Positions 45,620-57,255 of a stretch of DNA of 64,000 nt are shown here, piece after piece; positions within the stretch are counted from its first letter, which is position 1; every line of letters begins with the position of its first letter. Origin of the DNA: Ryuthela nishihirai (Eukaryota; Arthropoda; Arachnida; Araneae; Heptathelidae). Position numbers and translations under genes: made by a program. Under the pieces are notes generated by a model, which saw nothing but the letters and a program-made list of their open reading frames with translations, ran no database searches and was not told where the DNA came from. Where the stretch lies: the NCBI GenBank assembly GCA_038380435.1, contig JAWZYU010000024.1:53034613-53098612 (forward strand), in the 5' to 3' direction.

Positions 45620-46278
45620 TTATTATTTACACCCAATTCTGTTTTTACATGAATTTTTTTTTACATGATTTTGATTTAACACGGTTTAGAAAAAAATTCC
45701 AATTCTCTTTTTACACGATTTATTTTTATCTAACACGGTCCAAACGGCGATTAAAAAAAAATCTCCATTTGAATTTAATTCTGAAAAAATATTCCTATTC
45801 AAGGAAAAGTTCCTAGAATTTACGTTTATAACAAAGATGCCGGTTTTATAGTCACATTTTTCGAAGTAGTTTTAATTTTGAGAATGTACTATAGATACAC
45901 ATTTTGTGCACTAAAATCCCCAAAATTAAAACTACACTTAACATAACTACAAAGCAAGTTTTCTCTATTTTACCTCTATTTTATGGAAAAAATTGTATGA
46001 AACCTACTTCATTCGGAATAAAGTGGCAACATTGAGTTCCGGGAATTCCCCTCAATTTTATCTTCAATACATACGTTAGTCTTGGTGTCTCATTTCGTGT
46101 TTAAAGTTAGAAGTGTTTAGAAGTTTAATGGAAGAAATCGAAAAAAAAAATTGTTTTGTTTTTTAAAGTTTTGTGTGCGTAATATAAATTTATTAAATTT
46201 TGCTGATAGGTAATTTACAATTTTTCATCATCTGATTTATTAACTATAATTCAAATACTTTTCGTAAGCCTTACCACG

Positions 46279-48179
46279 ATGTCGGATAATTTAATTGTAC
46301 AAAAGCAGAAAAGGAAAGCTATCTCTTTGGATACTATGATCCAAATTTTAGATCTTCTTGCAACTGGAGAAGGTTCGACATCCATAGGTAAATATTTTGG
46401 TTTGAACGAAGCTACCGTAAGAACCATCATGAAAAATGAAGATGCTATTAGAAAATCTGCTTTCTGGAAGAAAATTGAGCGCTAAGTCGTCATCGTACAC
46501 GAGAGATATCGTAAAAGTGAAGCTGGAAAAGGCACTAGTAACGTGGATAGAAGATAACTCGCAAAAAAGAATACCTCTAGACGGAAATACCATCAAACAG
46601 ATGGCATTACGAATATATAAGCAGATACAAGAAATGGAAGCAACCATATCAGCTCAGTTAAACAAAAATTATTAATTTTCTGCAAGTACAGGTTGGCTTA
46701 CAGGATTTCTTCAAAGACACGCGTTTCATAACGTAAAGATAAAAGGTGAAGTTGCATCTGCAGGTGAGCCGGCTGCTAAAGAATTTTGTCCAGAATTGGC
46801 CCAAATCATTGAAGATGGTGGATACACTCCTGATCAAGTTTGAAATACAGGTGAAACTGGTCTTTTTTGGAAAAAAATGCCGAGTAGAACCTACGCAGCA
46901 AAATCACAAAAAACTGTTGGTGGCCTTAAAGCAACTAGATTGTGTGACCTTTCTATTTTGCAGCAACGCTTCAAGAGATCGTATGTTAAAACCGCTGCTC
47001 ATCAATCGATCCCTAAGACCACGGTCAATGAAAGTATAGATTTGAATTGCTAGTGTATTGGATGGAAAACAAAAAAGCCTGGGCTACAAAAATTCCCCGC
47101 CTTGCCCACGGTCAGTAGGGGACACCGATGGGCTTGGAAAGGCCGCCGTCCATCGGATGGGACGTTAAGCCGTGGCCCCGTGTGCGGGAGAGCCATACCC
47201 TGTGCACGTTAAAGAACACGCTGGATGGCCTTGACGGGAGGCTACCATCTGTCTCCCAACAGCTGTTCCAGTGGGTCCCCTCCCCCAACCTTCTCTGAGC
47301 CTTCGGGGTCCATGTGACCTGGCCATTTAGCCCATGGTGTGCAAAAAAGTGCCGCTCAGAGGTAAAACAACCCAACCCAACCTGGGCTACAAAAGAAACG
47401 TTTAATGAATGGTTTCATAAATGTTTTGTTCCAGAGGTTAAACGTTATTTGAAGGAAAAAAATCTCGAATTTAAAGTTCTATTGATTATAGACAATGAGC
47501 CTGCTTGGCCATCCTGTTTTGGAACACCCAAATGTGCGGTTTTGTTTTCTGCCGCCTAATACGACATCCTTAATACATCCACTAGACCAGGGTATAATGG
47601 CTACATTTAAAACTCACTATGTGAGATGAACATTCAATACATTTTGGATAAACTAGATAAGGATAAAACACTAACAGTTATTGATATGTGGAAGAAATTT
47701 TCTATTTCAGATTATATCAGACATGCTGGATTGACGCTATCAGAATTAAAACCATCAGCTTTAAACGTATGCTGGAAAGCTATTTGGCCAGAATGTGTAA
47801 AAAGCAAATATCCTGTACCCCCAAATACGACTGAATATCCTGATATCATCACTTTAGCACATGCAGTTGGTGGAGAAGGATTTGATGATTTATCGTTTGC
47901 AGATATTGATGAATTGCTGGTTGACAAAGTTCTTAGCGAAGATGAAATAATAGAAGTTGTCTTTGAGACTCCTGATGAAAAAGTGATGGTGATGAAGAGG
48001 TTCTACTCACTGCGGGTTTAATTAAAGAAGGGCTTCAAATGGCTAGTAAATTGGAAAGTAATTTTCTTACACATGATCCCATTGTCGAACGAGCTGAGCA
48101 GTTTAAACGTGAACTGAAGTCATGTTTGGCGCGTTATCAAGAATTATACAAAGATCTAGTCAAAGCAGGATCTCAATGA
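46279..48179 (+). pseudogene. Tigger/jerky-type transposase, broken
   Basis: The N-terminus (MSDNLIVQKQKRKAISLDTM at 46279) begins a CENP-B-type helix-turn-helix: LLATGEGSTSIGKYFGLNE, then TVRTIMKN. A second DNA-binding half follows (SYTRDIVKVKLEKALVTWIE, 46,495). The catalytic core keeps GLFWKKMPSRTY (46,860), LLIIDNEPAW (47,480) and LDQGIMATFK (47,585). The first catalytic Asp of the usual ADETGL is replaced by Gly (TGETGL). The second and third Asp remain. Frameshifts occur near 46,470 and in several later places, and the SINE-A at 47092 splits the gene. The C-terminus reads PECVKSKYPV..ELYKDLVKAGSQ and stops at 48177. It resembles TIGD1-type proteins and is not functional. Confidence 0.88.
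47092..47380 (+). mobile_element. SINE-A, 5'-truncated, nested in the transposase
   Basis: The insert starts at attccccgcc (head absent) and ends in cccaacccaa. A perfect 14-bp duplication, cctgggctacaaaa, lies at 47078-47091 and 47381-47394. Removing the insert and one duplicate rejoins the transposase codons (AWATKETFNEWF). Confidence 0.95.
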
Positions 48180-48790
48180 TTGATTACAGAGTTCGTTGTC
48201 AAAACTAATCAAATTTGAGAATCACTGGACACGTGATAATTTGGTTCCCCATGCCACAGAGAGCATTTCACCATTGGAGTGTGAACACGATGACCCAAAT
48301 GTTTCACCTGATGAAAGTGATTTAATTTCAGTCTTATACAAGTGAATGCGTCTTTTGTCAGAAAGTGACAAACGAATAAAATCTAGTTAATAAGCATATG
48401 TAAGACATTTTTTTTGCACTTTTGTATTCTTGAATTAGTGACATTATTTTCTTTATGAAGGATAATTTACTTTATATATATATGTACATTTACTTTATAT
48501 ATATGTATATAATTATCTTTATAAGTTTATAAAATAAAAAATGTGTTTAAATGAATAAAAATCAAAAATGATTTAATTAAAGTTTTTGATATGATTTGTT
48601 TGAAAACAACTTATTATTTGTATTGGGTTTTCACGTCTTGAACCAATCTATTTTTTCATATGCACTGTATTTTTTTTTACACGGTTTTTCCGAGAGTCTA
48701 TCTACCGTCTAAAAACAGAATTGGATGTATAAAGTTAGTGTACACTTGTATTTCAAATAATATTATAATGGAACGTAGTTAATTCCATAC

Positions 48791-49130
48791 CGGGTTCGAG
48801 TCCCAGCTGGGTCAGCGTTGAGATTTATCTTCGCAAAACTCCCAGCCCTGCCCACGGTCAATAGGGGACACCGATGGGCTTGGAAAGGCCGCCGTCCGTC
48901 GGATGGGACGTTAAGCCGTGGCCCCGTTTGCGGGAGAGACATACCCTGTGCACATTAAAGAACACGCTGGATGGCTTTGACGGGAGACTACCATCTGTCT
49001 CCCAACAGCTGATCCAGTGGGTCCCCTCCCCCAACCTTCTCTGAGCCTTCGGGGTCCATGTGACCTGGCCATTTAGCCCATGGTGTGCAAAAAAGTGCCG
49101 CTCAGAGGTAAAACAACCCAACCCAACCCT
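48791..49130 (+). mobile_element. SINE-A, missing the first part of the head
   Basis: It starts inside the B box (cgggttcgagtcccagctgg), with the rest complete. The 10-bp duplication aattccatac lies at 48781-48790 and 49131-49140. Confidence 0.93.
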
Positions 49131-49140
49131 AATTCCATAC

Positions 49141-49971
49141 CGAAACATTATTTTCCTTTCAAAAATCATCTGATTTCCAAAATTTAAGAAATTCAAGTTT
49201 GCTGCCCCCTCCTCCCCCCAAAAAACATGTCATTTTTTTCATTTTGTTCCTTTTGCTTTTTCTCAATGGCAATTATTTTAAACAATTGTTTCCCTTTAGA
49301 ATAAGTTTATCACTTTCGCCACATTACCAAATACCAAATTATGCACAAAACTAATAAACTCTTAAATTGGTCAAGTGCTGGTATTTGTCATTAATGTCAA
49401 ACGTATGAAAGCGAAAGATCAATCCAGACAACTAAAGCAGACTAATGCGCTCACAGAAAATGGGCGGACATTCATGTCTCTGATGGTTATCGTACAATTT
49501 GTGGATGATGGATGATGTCTTTTGCTATTAGCGTTGCCATCCACAATGCAAAAAAAGGAGAAAATACACAATGAAAAGATTTTCTTAGATTAATGTGTTT
49601 GATGTCAACGCGAAATCAACGCTGATTATGATTTTATACAGAAAGTGTTACCAAGAGCTAACAGAAAAAAATTGTAACATTTCATTTGTCGTGTTGTAGA
49701 CTAATAGTAAATTTACAAAAAAAAAGATAGAAAAGGTATCTTTTTATTTTTGAAAGTATTTGTCCGAAATTTCATAACGTGTCTGAGATCTATAACTCGA
49801 AACAACCCAGACACCACTTTCAAGCTTCTAGCACTCATAAATCAAGATCTGATATCAACTTAATCTTTATTTGACCTTGAAGTATATGTCAGAGGTCAAC
49901 TTTCTGATTTTTTTTTTTTTGTAGAATCTATTACCTGGAATTATTTCTAGGTGCATAATTTCAGAGCTCCA
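49141..49971. other. Unassigned sequence
   Basis: About 830 bases with no recognised gene or repeat. Confidence 0.45.
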
Positions 49972-49982
49972 CCATTTCTACA

Positions 49983-50765
49983 CTGGGGTGGGGGTGGTTC
50001 AGTCGGTAGCGCGCCAGACTCGCAATCTGCAGTTCCCAGGTTCGAGTCCCAGCTGAGTCAACATTGAGATTTATTTCCGCAAAACTCCCCGCCCTTCCCA
50101 CGGGCAGTAGGGGACACCGATGGGCTTTAAATGGCCGCCGTCCGTCGGGTGGGACGTTAAGCCGTGGCTCCGTTCGAGTCCCAGCTGGGTCAGCATTGAG
50201 ATTTATCTCCGCAAAACTCCCCGCCCTGCCCACGCTCAGTAGGGGACACCGATGGGCTTGGAAAGGCCGCCGTCCGTCGGGTGGGACGTTAAGCCGTGGC
50301 TCCGTTCGAGTCCCAGCTGGGTCAGCATTGAGATTTATTTCCGCAAAACTCCCCGCCCTGTCCACGGTCAGTAGGGGACACCTATGGGCTTGGAAAGGCC
50401 GCCGTCCGTGTGGTGGGACGTTAAGCCGTGGCTCCGTTCGAGTCCCTACTGGGTCAGCATTGAAATTTATCTTCGCAAAACTCCCCGCCCTGACCACGGT
50501 CAGTAGGGGACACCGATGGGCTTGGAAAGGCCGCCGTCCGTCGGGTAGGACGTTAAGCCGTGGCACCGTGTACGGGAGAGACATACCCTGCGCTCGTTAA
50601 AGAACACGCTCAGTGACCTTGACGGAGGCTACCATCTGTCTCCTAACACCTGTTCCAGTGGGTCCCCTCCCCCCAACCTTCTCTGAGGCTTCGGGGTCCT
50701 TGTGACCTGGCCATTTAGCCCATAGTGTGCAAAAAAAGTGGCGCTCAGAGGTAAAACAACCCAAC
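49983..50765 (+). mobile_element. SINE-A with internal fourfold 132-bp amplification
   Basis: One SINE-A copy, flanked by ccatttct(a/g)ca at 49972-49982 and 50766-50776, is lengthened from about 390 to about 780 bases. Its internal segment, from gttcgagtccc to aagccgtggctcc, occurs four times in tandem (starts 50040, 50172, 50304, 50436; exact 132-bp spacing). The units differ by a few substitutions. Because 132 is a multiple of three, frames stay open across the array on both strands (178 codons plus, 207 minus), but no protein is implied. Confidence 0.95.
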
Positions 50766-50776
50766 CCATTTCTGCA

Positions 50777-50991
50777 TCATAGAATTAGTGTGATCCCCTG
50801 TCACTCACTTAGTCAAACACTCACATCGTCTCTTTATTAGATGAAAGCTTCTGAGATGAGGAGTATCGTGAGCTAGTTTAATCACGTACCAACAGATACG
50901 TTTTTATTGGAATAGTTTTGAGGAAGCAGATGGGAGCTTCCCATGCCACCCAGAATGATTTTTAACCTGACAGGGTCATGACTCTCCTGTA
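50777..50991. other. Short unassigned spacer
   Basis: No supportable feature. Confidence 0.4.
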
Positions 50992-51715
50992 CAGTCGCTC
51001 AAAAAAATATCCGAACACTACGGTTGATTACAGAATTCAGAAAAAATAGCTGGCAACGATTTTTTTTTAGAAATTAGTGATCTGACAGCTCACGTGACAC
51101 GAAGGTTGCCAGATCACTAATTTCTAAAAAAAAATGTTGCCAGATATTTTTTCTGAATTCTGTAATCAACCATAGTGTTCGGATATTTTTTAATATATAT
51201 AATGCGTATGAATATATAATGCAATGAATATGGAGCGTGTGCAGTTACCGTTCACAGCAAACTGGAACGGTTGTGGTTAATGTTCACAGCACATTGGATC
51301 GTGTGAGCTCAGAAAGACTTGGATCGTGTGGGCTCACTCACGGAAATATTGAGCGTGTGCAGTTACCGTTCACAGCAAACTGGAGCGGTTGCGATTAATG
51401 TTCACAGCACATTGAATCGTGTGAGCTCACAAAGACCTAGATCGTGTGGGCTCACTCACGGAAATATTGAGCGTCTGCAGTTACCGTTCACAGCAAACTG
51501 GAGCGTGTGCAGTAACTGCATACACGCTCCAGTTTGCTGTGAACGGTAACTGGAGCGTGTACAGTTGCTGTACACGCTCCAGATATTTTTCCTGAATTCT
51601 GTAATCACGTGACACGAAGGTTGCCAAATCACTAATTTCTAAAAAAAATCGTTGCCAGATATTTTTATGAATTCTGTAATCAACAGTAGTGTTCGGATAT
51701 TTTTTTGAGCGAGTG
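50992..51715 (+). mobile_element. Palindromic element P, copy 2 (long)
   Basis: TA (50990-50991) precedes cagtcgctcaaaaaaatatc at the left edge. The right edge is ttgagcgagtg followed by TA (51716-51717). Left part (50992-51190): an almost perfect palindrome of the terminal half, centred near 51,090. Middle (51225-51570): an amplified hairpin module. Right part: a single terminal half in reverse. Total 724 bp, with no coding capacity. Confidence 0.85.
51228..51570. repeat. Amplified hairpin module of element P
   Basis: A ~120-base unit (gcgtgtgcagttaccgttcac, ttaatgttcacagcacattg, atcgtgtgggctcactcacg, ggaaatattgagcg) is present about two and a half times. It is followed by two perfect hairpins: gagcgtgtgcagtaactgca with its mirror at about 51,500-51,528, and gagcgtgtacagttgctgta with its mirror at about 51,555-51,583. 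Only this copy shows the tandem expansion. Confidence 0.85.
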
Positions 51716-51717
51716 TA

Positions 51718-52559
51718 TATAATATACCAGAATGGCTGTCTGGTCATACACTCCGACTCTCAAATATTTTTTGCCAGATGCAAGCCTGGTTTTGACGTTT
51801 TTAGTCGATCCTTATCATCTTGGATGTCTTTTAATTTAATGAGTCACGTACAAATTTAAGACAAAATTAATCATCCACTTTATTACTTGCGAAACATCAG
51901 TTTCCTCTAGAAAAGCTGAGCAAAATTCTTCTTATAATCTTTTTCGGCTAACTTTCTGCATTAACATTCTGATCTCTTGAACGAAGTCTTTAAACTTCAT
52001 GTTAAGATTTATTTTCATGAGCTAGTTATTATCTCTTCTACCATCTATTGACACCTCTATGAGCAGTTATTGGGGTTGCCACCCGTAATGAATGAACTAT
52101 TCAGAAGATTCTTTATTGTCCCGTTTGGTCGTCTGCTTTTGCAATTTTCTAGCGCAATGGTATTCACTGAAGTTTAGAGTAAAATTTAATTATGTTTAGG
52201 TTAATTTCTATTTACATATTGATTAAGTTTTCTGATTTATCTTTTTTTTTATTTCGTTGAAGAGGAAAGAGTAATTTCACCTTTTTTGGCTTGTCTCGAA
52301 ATTGATGAAACAAAAATATATTAAAGCGTGATCAGCATTCCAATTTAATGGTGATGCTTTCGGTTTTTTTTTATATAGCATTAAGATCAAGGCATAAAAA
52401 ATTTTATTTATTCGTACATTAAATTTTTGTATTATATGGACTTTTCAGATGTTAAATGATTATTCCAGGAAAGATCTTTTCGGAACCACAGCTTGATTTT
52501 GTTATTGGCTTTCAAACCTCGAAGGTTAATTATAATAATGTCCCTTGGTTTTGCGATAA
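51718..52559. other. Unassigned sequence
   Basis: About 840 AT-rich bases; no gene is recognised. Confidence 0.45.
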
Positions 52560-52695
52560 AAAAATTACCCCTCAAACAGCTGATTTCCACAGAGGTCTGA
52601 CAGGAGCATATCAGTATAATATACCATGAAGAAGGTCTATGAGAAAGGTAAAATCTGAGCAGAAAGGCAACATAGACTCGGCCATCGGGACGATA
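52560..52695 (-). mobile_element. SINE-B, decayed
   Basis: Minus-strand copy: ttacccctcaaacagctgat, ccacagaggtctgacaggag and tctgagcagaaaggcaacat. The head is replaced by ctcggccatcggg remnants. Confidence 0.72.
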
Positions 52696-52735
52696 GAAAG
52701 GACATACCTCTTTGTGTTGTATATTTATTACATAT

Positions 52736-53120
52736 GGGGCGGGGGTGGCTCAGTCGGTAGCGCGCCAGGCTCGTAATCTGTAGTTCCCAGGTTCGAGTCC
52801 CAGCTGGGTCAGCGTTGAGATTTATCTCCGCAAAAATTCCCCCTCCCTGCCCACGGTCAGTAGGGGACACCGATGGGCTTGGTAAAGGCCGCCGTCCGTC
52901 GGATGGGACGTTAAGCCGTGGCCCCCTGTGTGGGAGAACTATACCCTGTGCACGTTAAAGAACACGCTGGATGGCCTTGACGGGAGGCTACCATCTGTCT
53001 CCCAACAGCTGTTCCAGTGGGTCCCCTCCCCCAACCTTCTCTGAGCCTTCGGGGTCCATGTGACCTGGCCATTTAGCCCATGGTGTGCAAAAAAGTGCTG
53101 CTCAGAGGTAAAACAACCCA
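52736..53120 (+). mobile_element. SINE-A, full length
   Basis: The complete head, body and a tail ending aaacaacccaa; anticodon position CGT. The flanking duplication is short or ambiguous (catat / atata). Confidence 0.92.
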
Positions 53121-53235
53121 AATATAATGACTTATATTTGAATTGAATAGAATTGTAAGAGTAATATTCGAATATTACCCTCACAGTTTCTTTCTTTAGC
53201 TGTAATATAACATATAAAGGAATTGTTTTATTGGT

Positions 53236-53405
53236 TTAAACAGATTTATAAAACACGAACTGTGCTGTGTGTCGCAGCCACGAGTTTTGTCTGACGACAT
53301 CCATTGTTTCGTATGCCGCATGTGAAGTATACCCTACTGCCGATAAAGTATCGCCGGAATAATCGATTCCGGCTGCCTCGTCGAGATTTTTTGTCGTATG
53401 ACTGG
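53236..53405 (-). CDS. Candidate terminal exon, unknown product (tentative)
   Basis: On the minus strand a pyrimidine/purine context ending aaactgcag could be an acceptor. After it, one frame runs 55 codons to TAA at 53238-53236: it begins SHTTKNLDEAAGIDYSGD and continues TLSAVGYTSHAAYETMDVVR. An AATAAA signal (53232-53227) follows the stop after three bases. The amino-acid mix is protein-like, and the stretch is richer in GC and CpG than its surroundings and not repeated in the window. I recognise no family. A different frame here (64 codons starting MNDFGTS) is Arg-rich and less convincing. No partner exon can be named, so this may be chance or the end of a retroposed gene. Confidence 0.25.
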
Positions 53406-54021
53406 CTGCAGTTTGTTATGGAAGTTCCAAAATCATTCACTCACACTTAGAATTGCATAAGCTTCTTTTAATAAATGAGATGCGATGTTAAATACGAACC
53501 AATGTAAATAAATTATTCCATAGCGTTAAAGTTGATTGAAGAAATCCATCGACATTTTTGTTCTATCAGGTTAAAGTTGAACTTAACAACACAGAAACTG
53601 GTTTCACACAATACCTAACATTGTATAAATGATGGACTGTTTTATCAATTTGTTAATCTAACGTTTATTCACTTATGCTGTATTATTCTTTGTATCTTTC
53701 TGGACGATCTGTAAGTGTATACGTAAGCCATACAATTAACTATTTAAAAAACAAATTTATACACTGCGTAAATTATATACAAACTCAATGGTGAGGTTCG
53801 GGCGACAGGCACAAAGAATGGGTATCAGACACGATCAAATGCTTCACAAATTCACTCTAAGTAAATAACGTTATTAAAACGTCTTAAAAAATATATATAT
53901 AATAGTCTTAAAAAATATAAGCCTTAAAAAAGGGAGTTACACAGATCTAACGTAAGAGTGTGCCACTGAAAGTCTGTCCCCCTGTATAACTGGCGTCGGG
54001 TTTTATACATGACAGCGGGGG
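53406..54021. other. Unassigned sequence
   Basis: AT-rich sequence with no supported gene. Confidence 0.45.
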
Positions 54022-54120
54022 CTTACATAAAATAACAGAATACCAAACATATTTATTTTGTCTGTTAGATACATAATAGAAATTTTTCAGAGACTCAGAG
54101 CCCCCCCCCCCCCCCCCCCC
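54022..54120. repeat. Dispersed repeat ending in a 20-base poly-C run
   Basis: The segment ataacagaataccaaacat..gtctgttagat..ttttca is repeated with small changes at 58603-58670. Twenty consecutive C follow (54101-54120). Confidence 0.75.
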
Positions 54121-55848
54121 GTACTCGACTCCAGTGCTTTGTATTATTGTGTGAATCCTCAAGGGAAAAATGGCCAAAAAGAGGGCGCCTTTCTGCTACT
54201 TTCCTGTCCTTAGCTGAAAAAAAAAAGGAATAAGAATTAAATTTCAAGTACACTCTACAGTTTACATGGGAAAACATTGCACTTGGTTACCTTTGTCATG
54301 CGTAGTAATATTTCAAATATTGGAAACTTATTATTAATTATTTTCATTTCTTTTGTGTTCTTATTTGCTCTTATGTATTATTGCGTTATTATTGTATTAT
54401 TGTGAATGTCAGAAGAATAAACTGGTAATATTTCATTTATCGCAAATGAAAAAATATTAATTTCAATAATTTAAAAGAAAAAGTTAAGAATGTATTTTCC
54501 TACAGAAAGGACAGATTAAAAGAGAAGTTTTATTAGGCTTGACTTGGTTTCTCATACAACCACTTGCACAAGGACAGGCCTGCTGATTTTAGTAGGCAGG
54601 TACGCTAACCAATAGTCTAGATAGGGCTTAATTTCTAAGATAATACATGTATTTATAAAGCGTACAATTTAAATTGCTACTTATTACCTCATAATAATAT
54701 TTAAGATTTTGACAACCAACAGCACATAGCTAAATCTAACAGAACATTTGGCGACTTATTTTGAAATAGCGAACTCTTTAATGCTATGTAGAAGCCGCAA
54801 TTTTTGTATTACTATATCACCCTCAAGCAAAATTTGCCACAAGAGTGCTCCAATTAGTCTTTTGCTCGCTGTTTTCCGTCTTCTCCTTTAAAATATCTTT
54901 GTTCTAAGAGCGTCTTCTCGCGCTCTTATTGTATTGCCAGATTCCTCCACTCGAAGTCCACGACGAAGAAGCAAGCGATTCTGGTCTGAAATGCTTTTAC
55001 GTGCAAATACCAGCCACTTACTCGATCTTCCTTGGATCCCCATCGGCTAGTGTTAATTGATACGTCATTCTCGTCGACAGGCAGGCCATGAGCGATGATA
55101 AAATGGCGTAGTTACATCGTCGTGACATTCTGCAGACAGGTTGTAATTAGAGAAAAGGTGACTTTGCGGAAGCTGTCATTTCTGCGGCAAATTCATTACA
55201 CCAACTGTCGCCTAAACTGTTACTGGTACAGGCTTTCGAGTGAGAGGTACAACTAGAAGGGCTTACTACGACGATGGAATTATTTAATTAAGGGTTTAAG
55301 GGAAATAATTCGAAATTAAGTTTCATTTGTGTATTTGTGTACATACTAAAAGGCATTTTCGTACTTCCCAAGTAAATAACCCTGATCAAAGATTCAGATA
55401 ATCCTGTTTATCGTCCATAATTACGAAAGGGTGAGAGATTGATTGTAGGTTGTTAACTGGATTGGCGTTCTGCTGTTAAGACTATATTACTGCGGGTCGA
55501 TGACCACTTAAGCTTTGCCTAGGTGCTTCCTTTCCTTTTTGATCAGAACTTCGTAGATTAAACCTTTCTCTGCACTTTACGAGTTCTAATAAGATGTCGC
55601 AACAAGCCTTATCGAATGAGATATGAGGGATTTGTGCCATAATTTGAAAGAAACACTTAATTTCAAGGAAAAGTGTGATTCCCTGCTAACCATCTCCAAG
55701 CTCCATGTTAACTTTATGTATACTTTTATATTAGAGCTAAAATATATTTGATGCTATTTGTGAACAAAATCGTAACATAATTAGTGGACAATGCTGTATT
55801 AAGTTTTTCTACAACAGAAATAGGCTTTTTACCTTGGGTTTCAAACTA
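54121..55848. other. Unassigned sequence
   Basis: About 1.7 kb without a gene that I can support. A short piece near 54,824-54,860 (caccctcaagcaaaatttgcc) may be a SINE-B scrap. The region 54,860-55,260 is GC- and CpG-richer and could hold regulatory or exonic sequence, but nothing is recognisable. Confidence 0.4.
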
Positions 55849-56300
55849 TAGAAACGATTTTTTTTTTAATTCGTGATCTGGCAATCTTTGTACGTACACG
55901 AAGGTTGCCAGATCACTAATTTCTAAAAAAATCGTTGCCAGCTATTTTTTCTGAATTCTGTAATCAACCATAGTGTTCGGATACTTTTTTGAGCGACTGT
56001 AGGTGGTCATATTATTTTGATACTAGATCGTGTGGGCTCACTCACGGAAATATTGAGCGTGTGCAGTTACCGTTCACAGCAAACTGGAGCGTGTGCAGTA
56101 ACTGCACACGCTCCAGTTTGCTATGAACGGTAACTGGAGCGTGTACAGTTGCTGTACACGCTCCAGATATTTTTCCTGAATTCTGTAATCACGTGACACG
56201 AAGGTTGCCAGATCACTAATTTCTAAAAAAATTGTTGCCAGATATTTTTTCTGAATTCTGCAATCAACCGTAGTGTTCGGATATTTTTTTTGAGCGACTG
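55849..56300 (+). mobile_element. Palindromic element P, copy 3
   Basis: The left palindromic part lacks its outer end (begins acgattttttttttaattcg; centre tgtacgtaca). It is followed by ttgagcgactg, TA, and the connecting segment ggtggtcatattattttg. The hairpin module is at 56030-56165: gagcgtgtgcagtaactgca and gagcgtgtacagttgctgta with mirrors, nested inside a larger inverted pair, agttaccgttcacagcaaac. The right terminal half ends ttgagcgactg and TA (56301-56302). Confidence 0.85.
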
Positions 56301-56302
56301 TA

Positions 56303-56892
56303 CATCACATATTGGTAAAGTATTTGGAGGGGGGGGGGAGAACTAATAAATTAAAGCATTTAATAAATGTTCAGACAATAACACTACTGATGGGATTTTT
56401 AAATAGATACTAGTTTTAAGCCGGAGTGTTACTTTTGTGTTTTGTTAAAATAATTAATTTTTCCGTGACTGGACGTTCAGTGCTCAGAAATAAATCATTG
56501 CGCACAGGGTTGTCTGGAAGAGCAAAGGCTTCTGCTTTCTCACGAACTTCCCCTGCTCAGTCGTATTTTTGGCCGAGAATTGCTGATCCAGTTCGTGTTA
56601 AATAGAAGCTGCTAATCACTTCTAAAGGATGACGGATTGCTTCTTCGATCAGCAAACTTTGGGGAGCGTTTTCCGCACGTTCGTCTTCAACGGATGACTG
56701 AGGGATTTGTAAAGGTAGAAATTGGTTCACTTCTTTGATGGTTATGAAGTGAAAGAGTCAACTTGTGGACGTTACAAATAGGAAAGTCAATTGGGTCATG
56801 TATCGGGATGGCAAATGAATATAAGGAAATGGTTGCCTTCTTATCGGTTCTAACTGATGGCACACTTGAACCTTCAATATCTTCTGTCTAGT
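56303..56892. other. Unassigned sequence with a poly-G run
   Basis: Ten G lie at 56329-56338. The rest, including a CpG-rich part at 56,460-56,720, shows no recognised gene. Confidence 0.4.
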
Positions 56893-57110
56893 CGGCTACG
56901 TGGCTGAGTACTTAGCGTGCTAGGCCACTGATCAAAAGGACCTGGGTTCGTGGCTACTGATCAAAAGGACCTGGGTTCGAGCAGTGGATAAAGCATGGTT
57001 GTTTTTCTGCTGAGGTCCCGCCATCCTTACAGACCTTCTACTGTGATGTATAAACTGGCAGGCTCCTGTCAGACCTCTGTGGTAAGCAGTTGCTTGAGGG
57101 AATATTCATT
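56893..57110 (+). mobile_element. SINE-B with a short internal duplication in its head
   Basis: The head reads ctacgtggctgagtacttag. Then ctgatcaaaaggacctgggttcg appears twice in tandem (from about 56,928 and 56,957), duplicating the B-box side of the tRNA-like head. The body and gcagttgcttgaggg end follow. Confidence 0.85.
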
Positions 57111-57255
57111 TCTTTTTAGTAAAGCATTTACGTGTGGAATGCGTTCTTAAAAATGTCCGCTTAAATCAATCATTAATTCCCCATAAGACATAAAGCAAAC
57201 GTAAATGGTAGGGATGGGGGGGGGGGGGGAAACGCTGCCTCAGAATTTATACATA
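57111..57255. other. Short spacer with a poly-G run
   Basis: Fourteen G lie at about 57,216-57,229. Confidence 0.5.

Larger units (their letters stand above)
45630..48727 (+). mobile_element. Tigger/pogo-type DNA transposon
   Basis: Inverted ends start cacccaattctgtttttac on the left, and the right end is the complement of catccaattctgttttta. TA dinucleotides flank both sides (45628-45629, 48728-48729). Subterminal acacggttt motifs occur near both ends. It is about 3.1 kb, of which 303 bases are a later SINE-A with its target duplication. The single gene is a Tigger-type transposase. Confidence 0.9.

Noticed and set aside
50064..50600. 178-codon plus and 207-codon minus frames with four internal repeats
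   Set aside because: The 132-bp period of the amplified SINE keeps both strands open; the flanking target duplication shows it is one SINE.
55140..55260. Short exon-like frame reading GDFAEAVISAANSLHQLS
   Set aside because: Protein-like for about 30 residues, but the nearest acceptor-like site is weak and nothing else supports a gene.
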